Part shown: in pieces, positions 7,877 to 14,667 of the stretch
Layout of the letters: every line of letters starts with the position of its first letter
Numbering within the stretch: the stretch's first letter is position 1
DNA from: an uncultured Alphaproteobacteria bacterium
GTDB lineage: Bacteria > Pseudomonadota > Alphaproteobacteria > RF32 > CAG-239
Direction of reading: 5' to 3'
Length of the DNA stretch: 22,179 nucleotides
NCBI GenBank assembly: GCA_900540425.1
Contig: UQFU01000017.1
Span: forward strand, 1-22,179
The notes under the pieces: generated by a model
The model's input: only the letters and a program-made list of their open reading frames with translations
What the model was told of the DNA's origin: nothing
The model's database searches: none
Program-made: the position numbers and the translations under genes

Positions 7877-7905
7877 GTTATAGCAGACAAAATAAAGATT
7901 TGCAA
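7877..7905 (-). promoter_or_regulatory. Promoter for the TerB-like/uup operon
   Basis: On the minus strand, TTGCAA (7905-7900), a 17-base spacer and TATAAC (7882-7877) form a promoter with an expected start near 7870, about 25 bases before the gene. The -35 hexamer is palindromic and is also used by the opposite promoter. Confidence 0.45.
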
Positions 7906-7927
7906 AAAAAAATAAATTTATTATATT
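7900..7927 (+). promoter_or_regulatory. Promoter for flbT
   Basis: TTGCAA (7900-7905), a 16-base spacer and TATATT (7922-7927) face flbT, with a predicted leader of roughly 38 bases. The surrounding sequence is very AT-rich. Confidence 0.45.
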
Positions 7928-7971
7928 TATTTGAGAAATAACTCTTAATTTGAAAAAGAAAAGGAGCAGGC

Positions 7972-8370
7972 ATGCCTCTGAAAATTGAACTGAAACCCCA
8001 TGAAAGCATTATTATCGGCGAATCGCTGATTACGAATGACGGGGAAAGAACCCGCTTTTATATCGACGGGAACGTTCCGATTTTGCGCGAAAAGTTTATC
8101 TTGCGCGAAAATGAAGCCAATACCCCGAGCAAGCGCGTTTATTTTGTTGTTCAGCAGATGTATTTGTCACGCGATCCGAGAAACCTGCAAAATCTGTATC
8201 TGGAATATGTACGCGATTTGCAAAATGCGGCGCCGAGTCTGATTCCCTACATCAACCCGGTTAACGAAAACATCCTCAACAACGACTATTATGCGGCAAT
8301 CAAAGAGGCAAGCAAACTGGTAGCCAAAGAAGAGGAACTGTTCGGAGACGCTTTGCGCGGCAATATCTGA
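7972..8370 (+). CDS. flbT: FlbT, flagellin post-transcriptional regulator
   Basis: FlbT binds flagellin mRNA leaders in alphaproteobacteria and links flagellin translation to progress of flagellar assembly (repressor in Caulobacter, activator in some relatives). The 132-residue product begins with the family hallmark MPLKIELKPHESIIIG and continues with the conserved GERTRFYI, PILREK and QQMYLS stretches; its length is normal. AGGAG lies about 6 bases before ATG 7972. It sits directly upstream of the flagellin gene, its likely target, but is separated from it by a terminator, so each has its own transcript. The usual partner gene flaF is not beside it. Confidence 0.93.
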   Translation: MPLKIELKPHESIIIGESLITNDGERTRFYIDGNVPILREKFILRENEANTPSKRVYFVVQQMYLSRDPRNLQNLYLEYVRDLQNAAPSLIPYINPVNENILNNDYYAAIKEASKLVAKEEELFGDALRGNI

Positions 8371-8401
8371 CTTTCTTAAAATTGACAGAATTTTAATGAA
8401 A

Positions 8402-8428
8402 AACACCGCTTGCCAGGCGGTGTTTTTT
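8402..8428 (+). terminator. Rho-independent terminator after flbT
   Basis: AACACCGC (8402-8409) pairs with GCGGTGTT (8417-8424) around a 7-base loop, followed by a run of T to 8428; preceding A residues extend the stem. Confidence 0.85.
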
Positions 8429-8490
8429 GTAAATATTTGAGATGGCGCATTTTTCATTTTAACTTTCTGTTAATAAAATTTAATTTTTTA

Positions 8491-8517
8491 TTTACACCCC
8501 ATATCTTTTTTTATTAA
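8491..8517 (+). promoter_or_regulatory. Possible promoter for flagellin gene
   Basis: TTTACA (8491-8496) and TATTAA (8512-8517) are separated by 15 bases, giving a transcript leader of roughly 40 bases. This leader would be the region where FlbT is expected to act. Spacing is short, so this is tentative. I saw no convincing sigma-54 or sigma-28 box. Confidence 0.28.
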
Positions 8518-8561
8518 TCTGACAGCAGAATTCTTAAAAGTCCAATATTTGGAGATATATA

Positions 8562-9944
8562 ATGGCTGACATTTCATTAACCGCAAGTATGCGTTCCAAT
8601 CTGTTATCCTTGCAAAATACCCAGTCGCTGATGGATATGACGCAAGAGCGCCTGTCTACCGGAAAAAAGGTAAACTCGGCAATCGACAACCCTTCTTCTT
8701 ATTACGCGTCTCAATCTTTGACTAATCGTGCCAGCGATTTGAACGCTCTGCTTGACAGCATGGGGCAGGCTATTCAGACGATCAAGGCAGCCAACGAAGG
8801 TATCGAATCGATTACGGCTTTTGCAGAGCAGGCTAAAGCGATTGCCAATTCGGCACGTGACATTCCGAGCAATCACGACAAATATTCCATTACTTCGGAA
8901 AAAGTTTCAGAAGCAGGCCTGGCGGAAGATGACATTATTATTGTTGACAGCCGCAAAGATATGAGCACTTTTGAGATGACTTTCGGAACCGGTGACGCTT
9001 CCAAAAAGTTTAAGGTATACGTTGACGGCACAGAACATGAAATCACATTAGATGCCGGTTCAACCACCGCAGCAACGGCTGCCGCCGATGTGACCGCGCA
9101 GCTGCAAGCGTTGGGATTGGTTGTCGAACCCGGTGATGCGACAGGGAAAATTAACGTCCGCTCCAAAGACGGTTCCGATATTTACTGGCTGAATGACGGG
9201 GCTGCCGGAGTTACAACCGCCACTACAGCCGCCAAGAGCGTTGAACTTGAAGCCGCCGACATTGTCAACTCGGCAACATTGGCTGCCAAGCTGACCGCTT
9301 CGCTGGGAGCAACCGCAACGGTTGAAGTCAACGGAGATCAAATTTCGATTATGTCAACGGACAATGAATTTATCGTTACCGGAAACGGTGCCGAAAAGTT
9401 AAAAATGGATGACAGCCGGAAGGCCGGCGATGCCAATGCTCCGGTGGCAGAACGCATCAGCTATGCCGAACAGTTTAACAAAATTTTGGTTCAAATCGAC
9501 GAGTTGGCCCAGGATTCCGGTTACAAAGGAGTTAATTTGCTGCAGGAAAACAATCTAAAGGTTGTTTTCAATGAGTATCGTTCTTCACAGCTGCTGGTTG
9601 AAGGCGCTGACGCTTCGACCAAAGGGTTGAAACTTTCCGAAACAGTCGGAGACTGGCAGAAAGATGCTGATTTGGAAGCTTCTATACAACAAGTGGAAGA
9701 TGCCATTAACACTTTGCGGACAATGGCATCTGAATTTGGCACCAACTATTCGATTATTCAGAGTCGTGAGGATTTTACCGACAATCTGATTAATGTTTTG
9801 GAAGAAGGCTCGGACAAATTGGTTCTGGCCGACATGAATGAAGAATCGGCAAATATGCTGGCTCTGCAAACCAGACAGCAGTTGGCGATTAATTCACTGA
9901 GTTTAGCTTCTCAGGCGGCTCAGTCCGTACTCAAATTATTCTAA
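8562..9944 (+). CDS. fliC: Flagellin
   Basis: This is the structural subunit of the flagellar filament, secreted through the flagellar export channel and therefore lacking a signal peptide. It has 460 residues. The conserved N-terminal helical domain (1-~115) shows LQNTQSLMD, TQERLSTGKKVNSAIDNP and the following ASQSL/LNALLDSM helices. The C-terminal domain (~300-460) ends with the typical QTRQQLAINSLSLASQAAQSVLKLF. Between them is a variable, surface-exposed segment rich in Ala, Thr, Val and Asp (about 120-295). The ribosome site GGAG (8551-8554) precedes ATG 8562. Only one flagellin copy is visible here. It is terminated by a strong hairpin and lies behind flbT, consistent with a flagellin cluster. 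The exact gene name used in related genomes (fljK, flaA, fliC) cannot be decided. Confidence 0.95.
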   Translation: MADISLTASMRSNLLSLQNTQSLMDMTQERLSTGKKVNSAIDNPSSYYASQSLTNRASDLNALLDSMGQAIQTIKAANEGIESITAFAEQAKAIANSARDIPSNHDKYSITSEKVSEAGLAEDDIIIVDSRKDMSTFEMTFGTGDASKKFKVYVDGTEHEITLDAGSTTAATAAADVTAQLQALGLVVEPGDATGKINVRSKDGSDIYWLNDGAAGVTTATTAAKSVELEAADIVNSATLAAKLTASLGATATVEVNGDQISIMSTDNEFIVTGNGAEKLKMDDSRKAGDANAPVAERISYAEQFNKILVQIDELAQDSGYKGVNLLQENNLKVVFNEYRSSQLLVEGADASTKGLKLSETVGDWQKDADLEASIQQVEDAINTLRTMASEFGTNYSIIQSREDFTDNLINVLEEGSDKLVLADMNEESANMLALQTRQQLAINSLSLASQAAQSVLKLF

Positions 9945-9963
9945 AGTCTGTAAAATATCAGTC

Positions 9964-9996
9964 AAAAAAGGCGAAATAAAAATTTCGCCTTTTTTT
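9964..9996 (+). terminator. Rho-independent terminator after flagellin
   Basis: GGCGAAAT (9970-9977) pairs with ATTTCGCC (9982-9989) around loop AAAA, with A6 upstream facing a T7 tail (9990-9996). Confidence 0.9.
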
Positions 9997-10249
9997 ATGG
10001 TTCGAATATCTGCATGTATAGGCAGACACCGACATTCCAGCCCAACCGTCAGGCTTGTGCAGCTTTGGCGGAAGGGGCAAGAGCCGTTTAAAAGAGCTGA
10101 TACGCTTGCATCAGTCAGCGGAAGTTTATGGCTCAAGGACAACTCTGCCAGAATGAATGGGGAGAAACAACCTTTTCGCCCCATCCATTTGATTACGGAA
10201 AAATTAAACGCGAAAAATTTCGTATTATAAAACTTTAGTTTTTGCAGGA
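9997..10249. other. Gene-free structured interval
   Basis: No credible gene is seen: one reading frame spans it on the + strand, but its ATG directly follows the terminator T-run and has no ribosome site. The DNA is rich in inverted repeats. CTGAT/ATCAG (10097-10101 with 10110-10114) lies inside GAGCC/GGCTC (10081-10085 with 10130-10134), and a long hairpin at 10151-10190 has about 16 pairs and two mismatches. Bases 10042-10052 match an 11-mer at 19090-19100. It may be a structured RNA or a dispersed repeat; its strand is unknown. Confidence 0.4.
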
Positions 10250-11287
10250 TTAACGGGATTTTTTGTTCATAGCGGCCAGAGAAGCCCGGGCAGCGGCCAC
10301 AGATTTATCCAGCCTTTCGATGAACTTTTGATATTTGACACGGGTAAAGATGCCCAATTTTCCCAAATCGCTTTCTTTTACCCGGATATCGCCGACCGGT
10401 TTAATTCCGACATCATCGCAAGCCACAACCAATCTGGCTCGGTATTCGGGACTTTCTATTTTGCCAAGCGGCAATACTGTCCGCCCCAGTTGGCGTTCGG
10501 CTTGCAGAATAGCCCTGAAATCGTCTATTCCGGGGACACCCTTGCGGCTGGTTATGACCAGATCGTCTTCATTGCGATAATCGTAGACCGTATCGCCGAC
10601 AGCCGCTTTATATCCGCCGCTGACAGCAGGCAGCTCAGAATAGCTTTTTTTGCTTTTTTGGGCATATTCCTGAAGCGCCTGGCGGCGGGAAGTATAAGCA
10701 TCTTTTTTGGCCGAAGGACGGATAACGATTTTTAACGGCTGTTTTGTATCCGGTCGAGGACGGACAACATTATTCGTTTCATAATCGCCTTCGTCTTCAT
10801 CGTAATCGTCTTCATTATCGTCACCGGCAGCATAATCGTCTTCTTCCAACTCGGGGCCGCCCTCATAGCTATAGGCCTCATCATTGACAGAACGCGTCCT
10901 GCCCAATTCATCTTCACAGCGATGCAGTTCATCACGCAAACCAACCAATTCGCGTTTGTAGCCATGGACAAGACGTTCCCCTTCTTTCAGGTTATTGAGC
11001 GGAACTTCTTTCAGCTCTTTGTCATAGAAACGAATTTGCTGGCGGTTATCCCAATATTCGCCGCGCTCTTTGGCATACTCGCCAAGATCATCAATCCACT
11101 CGTTCTGGTTGCTTATCCATTCATTATAGTTTCGCTCATGATAATCGTTGATTTGGGTTTGGATAACGCGCAATTCTTCCCGATAACCGTCATTTTTGTA
11201 TTCCTGATCGTCAATCATGCGTTTGAGATCGGAAATGCGGTTTTCCAGATAGCTGATTTTGCTTTCCAAGTCTTCTTTGCGGCTCAT
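10250..11287 (-). CDS. Hypothetical coiled-coil protein with acidic linker
   Basis: This 345-residue protein is not assigned to a known family. Residues 1-~130 (counting from MSRKED) form heptad-like charged helices, a likely coiled coil. About 140-172 is an Asp/Glu/Tyr-rich, surely disordered acidic segment. The rest (~175-345) is a basic-to-neutral region that may fold as a small domain (GDTVYDYRNEDDL, LGRTVLPLGKIESPEYRARL) and ends in an Ala/Lys helix. There is no signal peptide, so it is cytoplasmic. GGGAG (complement of 11297-11301) lies 9 bases before ATG 11287; a TTG three codons upstream is less likely. It lies downstream of ileS on the same strand but beyond a strong terminator, so it depends on read-through or an unseen promoter. 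Confidence 0.65.
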   Translation of the reverse strand: MSRKEDLESKISYLENRISDLKRMIDDQEYKNDGYREELRVIQTQINDYHERNYNEWISNQNEWIDDLGEYAKERGEYWDNRQQIRFYDKELKEVPLNNLKEGERLVHGYKRELVGLRDELHRCEDELGRTRSVNDEAYSYEGGPELEEDDYAAGDDNEDDYDEDEGDYETNNVVRPRPDTKQPLKIVIRPSAKKDAYTSRRQALQEYAQKSKKSYSELPAVSGGYKAAVGDTVYDYRNEDDLVITSRKGVPGIDDFRAILQAERQLGRTVLPLGKIESPEYRARLVVACDDVGIKPVGDIRVKESDLGKLGIFTRVKYQKFIERLDKSVAAARASLAAMNKKSR

Positions 11288-11309
11288 TAATTCCAACTCC
11301 CAAAAAATA

Positions 11310-11336
11310 CGGCGGTCAGGGGCTGCCTGACCGCCG
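11310..11336 (-). terminator. Terminator after ileS (bidirectional form)
   Basis: A perfect 11-bp stem (11310-11320 with 11326-11336, core GGCGGTCAGG/CCTGACCGCC) has a 5-base loop. On the minus strand it is followed by TATTTTTT, ending the ileS transcript; on the + strand a T7 run follows at 11341-11347. Confidence 0.85.
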
Positions 11337-11355
11337 CCTCTTTTTTTAGTCTATT

Positions 11356-14300
11356 TTACGCTACTTTGGCATCAAAGTAAATAGAAATTCCTTCAATATC
11401 GCCTTTGATACCGGAATTGCAGCCATTTTCAACCTTAACTGCCAAAACCTGTTCGGCAATATAAGATTTGTTCTCGGCCAAAGCCAGCGCCAATTCGGTA
11501 TTATCGGTATTGTAGCAAAGCTCAATCCGGTCGGAAATATTAAAGTCTTTGTCTTTACGCAGCGTTTGAACCAAGCGGACAAAGTCGCGAGCCATACCTT
11601 CACGGCGAAGCTCGTCTGTCACATTGGTATCCAAAGTTATAACCGCTTTGTTGTCGGCAAAGGCCTGACCGGCAACGCCTTCTTTCATTTCCAGACGGAC
11701 TTCAAACAGATCCGGTGTCAGAGTCTGCCCGGCAATGCTCAGGGTTCCGTCAGCGTTCAGCTCCCACTTGCCCTGTTTGTAGGCGCCCATAACCGGCCCC
11801 ATATCCTTGCCCAGCGCCTTGCCAAGCAGCGGCGTGTAGAGGTAGACGGTTTTGGCAGCATAGTTATCAAGATTACCGTCAAATCTGACTTTCTTGACAT
11901 TCAGTTCATCTTTAACAATTTCCTGATATTCGGGGCTCAGGGTTTCGCCAATCAAAGTCAGGCTGCTGAGCGGCAGGCGGTTGCGGAGGTTCTTTTCTTC
12001 GCGGATAAATTTTCCGGCAGAGCAAAGCTCCTGAACAAAATCCATCTGGCGAACCAGGTTTTCATCAAGCCGGATATCGTCCAACGCCGGGTAATCAGTC
12101 AAATGAACAGATTCCGCACCGGTGAGGTTTTTGTAAATATATTCGCTCAGGAACGGCATCAGCGGCGCAATAATTTTACAGACGTTGACCAAAACCGTAT
12201 AAAGCGTGTCAAAGGCCTGAACATCGCCTTCCCAGAAGCGGTCGCGGGTACGGCGAATATACCAGTTATTGAGCACTTCCATAAAGGAGGCGACTTCATT
12301 GGTGGCCATCGAAACATCGTAGCTTTCCAGCCCTTGTTTGGCGATTGCGCCCAAACGTTTGAGCTTGGAGAGGATATAGTTGTCAATCGCCTCGGATGAT
12401 GAGTTAATCTCTTTGGCTCGGTAGCCTTCGGCATTGGCATAAAGGGTAAAGAAGTAATAGGCGTTCCAAAGCGGAATTTGCGCAACCCGCGACGCTTTGG
12501 CGATTTCTTTGCCTTCTTTGTCAACAGCCAGGTTGCCGCCTTTCAAAACCGGAGAAGAAACCAGGAACCAACGCAAAGCATCGGAACCGATACTTCCCAA
12601 AACCTCATTCGGGTCGGGATAATTCTTCAGCCGTTTGGAAAGCTTTTGTCCGCCTTCGGCCATTAGCAGACCGGTGCAGATGCAATTCTTGAATGCCGGG
12701 CGATTATGCAGAGCGGTTGACAACACGGTCAGGGTATAGAACCAGCCGCGGGTCTGATCCATGGCCTCGACAATAAAGTCGGCCGGAAAATGGTTTTCGA
12801 ACCATTGTTTGTTTTCAAAGGGATAGTGGACCTGCGCATAAGGCATGGAACCGGATTCAAACCAGCAGTCAAAGACATCGCCGACACGGCGCATCATGGT
12901 TTGTCCCGACGGGTCGTCGGGATTGGGATAAACCACTTCGTCAATATAGGGTTTATGCAAATCCTTTACCTCGACGCCGGTCTTTTCGCGGATTTCTTCC
13001 AAAGAACCAAAAACGTCAATACGCGGAAAATTCGGGTTGTCCGACTTCCACACCGGAATCGGCGTGCCCCAAAAGCGGTTGCGCGAAATCGACCAATCTC
13101 TGGCACCTTCCAGCCATTTGCCGAACCGTCCGTCTTTAATATGTTCGGGAACCCAGTTGATTTGCTGATTGTTTTTGACCATATTGTCGCGGAAGTCGGT
13201 AACTTTGACAAACCAGCTTGACATGGCTTTATAAATCAGCGGCGTATCGGTGCGCCAGCAGAAAGGATAAGAGTGGGTATATTGTTCTTTTTTGACCAGC
13301 AAGCCGTTTTCTTTCAGCCATTGCATAATCGGCTCATTGGTCTCAAAGACCTGTTTTCCCTGGTAATCGGGAACTTCGGCGGTAAATTTGCCGGCTTCGT
13401 CCACCGGGCAGACGATCGGGAAATTTTCATCATAAGCACGGCAGGCCTCAAAGTCGTCTTGTCCGAAGCCGGGGGCGATATGGACGATGCCGGTACCGTC
13501 TTCCGTTGACACAAATTCTCCGCTCAGAACCCGGAACGCGCCTTTTTCTTTGAGCTGTTTGAAATACGGGAACATCGGCTCATAACCCAGCCCGACCAGA
13601 TCTTTGCCTTTGAGGCTGCCGACTTTGACTGCTTTTTCGAGCTGTTTTTTGTAGCGGCCGAGCAAAGCTTCCGCCAATATGTATTTCTGACCGTTTTCTT
13701 CCATAACGGCATAGTCAATATCCAGCCCTACCGCCAGCATCAGGTTGGAAGGCAGCGTCCAGGGCGTGGTGGTCCAAACCAGGATATTCATGCCGTTTTC
13801 GAGCTTGAACATGACGGTAATGGCGTTATCGGTCTTATCCTGATAGCCCTGGTTGACCTCAAAATTGGACAACGGCGTTTCGGCGGCCCAGGAATAAGGC
13901 AAAACCCGGTAATCTTCGTAAACAAGCCCTTTGTCATAGAGTTGTTTGAAGTTGGAAATAACGCTTTCCATAAAGGAAAGGTTCATGGTTTTATAATCAT
14001 TGCTAAAATCTACCCAGCGGCCGATGCGTTTGAACATGTCAACCCAGATGCCGGAATATTTGAGCACGTCCTGGCGGCAGAAATTGTTAAATTTTTCAAC
14101 GCCGAATTCTTCAATCTGTTTGCGTCCGGAAACGCCGAGCTGTTTTTCGGCGGACATTTCGGCCGGCAGACCGTGGCAATCCCAGCCCAGACGACGTTCG
14201 ACCTTTTTGCCGTTCATGGTTTGGAAACGGGCGACTACGTCTTTGACATACGAAACCATGATATGTCCGTAATGCGGCGTTCCGTTGGCAAACGGCGGCC

Positions 14301-14454
14301 CGTCATAAAAAACAAATTCTTCGGCGCCGCTGCGCTGCGTAACTGATTTTTCAAAAGTTTTATCTTCTTCCCAAAATTTGAGAACTTCATTTTCCAGCTC
14401 GACAAAGTCGGCTTTGGCCTTGACTTCTTTATAGTATTTGGTCATCTTTGACAT
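11356..14454 (-). CDS. ileS: Isoleucyl-tRNA synthetase, long eukaryote-like (type 2) form
   Basis: The enzyme charges tRNA-Ile with isoleucine in the cytoplasm. The product is 1032 residues from ATG 14454 (MSKMTK), longer than the ~930 of the common bacterial form. The class I signature is HYGH (61-64) in the PPFANGTPHYGH context, and the second signature is KLSKR near residue 602, within GGQKLSKRLKNYPDP. HYGH and the NYPDP context are features of the eukaryote-like IleRS clade found in some bacteria, which is generally less sensitive to mupirocin. The editing domain lies between the two signatures and an anticodon-binding region follows. A GTG two codons earlier and an ATG three codons later are alternative starts; no strong ribosome site decides. 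The gene has its own terminator and a 213-base upstream region. Confidence 0.93.
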   Translation of the reverse strand: MSKMTKYYKEVKAKADFVELENEVLKFWEEDKTFEKSVTQRSGAEEFVFYDGPPFANGTPHYGHIMVSYVKDVVARFQTMNGKKVERRLGWDCHGLPAEMSAEKQLGVSGRKQIEEFGVEKFNNFCRQDVLKYSGIWVDMFKRIGRWVDFSNDYKTMNLSFMESVISNFKQLYDKGLVYEDYRVLPYSWAAETPLSNFEVNQGYQDKTDNAITVMFKLENGMNILVWTTTPWTLPSNLMLAVGLDIDYAVMEENGQKYILAEALLGRYKKQLEKAVKVGSLKGKDLVGLGYEPMFPYFKQLKEKGAFRVLSGEFVSTEDGTGIVHIAPGFGQDDFEACRAYDENFPIVCPVDEAGKFTAEVPDYQGKQVFETNEPIMQWLKENGLLVKKEQYTHSYPFCWRTDTPLIYKAMSSWFVKVTDFRDNMVKNNQQINWVPEHIKDGRFGKWLEGARDWSISRNRFWGTPIPVWKSDNPNFPRIDVFGSLEEIREKTGVEVKDLHKPYIDEVVYPNPDDPSGQTMMRRVGDVFDCWFESGSMPYAQVHYPFENKQWFENHFPADFIVEAMDQTRGWFYTLTVLSTALHNRPAFKNCICTGLLMAEGGQKLSKRLKNYPDPNEVLGSIGSDALRWFLVSSPVLKGGNLAVDKEGKEIAKASRVAQIPLWNAYYFFTLYANAEGYRAKEINSSSEAIDNYILSKLKRLGAIAKQGLESYDVSMATNEVASFMEVLNNWYIRRTRDRFWEGDVQAFDTLYTVLVNVCKIIAPLMPFLSEYIYKNLTGAESVHLTDYPALDDIRLDENLVRQMDFVQELCSAGKFIREEKNLRNRLPLSSLTLIGETLSPEYQEIVKDELNVKKVRFDGNLDNYAAKTVYLYTPLLGKALGKDMGPVMGAYKQGKWELNADGTLSIAGQTLTPDLFEVRLEMKEGVAGQAFADNKAVITLDTNVTDELRREGMARDFVRLVQTLRKDKDFNISDRIELCYNTDNTELALALAENKSYIAEQVLAVKVENGCNSGIKGDIEGISIYFDAKVA

Positions 14455-14520
14455 ACCCACAGATGTTGAAAAGTTAAATTTGATTAAAATTAAAAAAGAT
14501 TTTTATATACGCAAAACGAA

Positions 14521-14533
14521 TCCCCCTAGGGGA
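14521..14533 (-). repeat. Hairpin in the ileS upstream region
   Basis: TCCCC (14521-14525) and GGGGA (14529-14533) flank three bases, the same design as the hairpin at 4600-4612. It lies 67 bases ahead of the ileS start. The rest of the 14455-14667 interval is AT-rich. I see no T-box-like leader and no clear terminator for the large gene upstream. Confidence 0.3.
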
Positions 14534-14667
14534 TAATGATGAAAGGAATGTAAGGTCTAAAAAAACGTTTCATTTTGCATTCGGCATTGTTTTATATATC
14601 AATCGGGTAGTAAGTTAATACAAGAATCTGCACGAGTCAAGGCATTATATTCATCACAAAAAACTAA

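Noticed and set aside
8442..8457. Sigma-54 promoter for flagellin (TGGCGC start)
   Set aside because: The GG element is present, but the expected GC at -12 is missing at the required distance.
9997..10230. 77-residue + strand reading frame
   Set aside because: Its ATG directly follows the flagellin terminator T-run, there is no ribosome site, and the region is full of inverted repeats.
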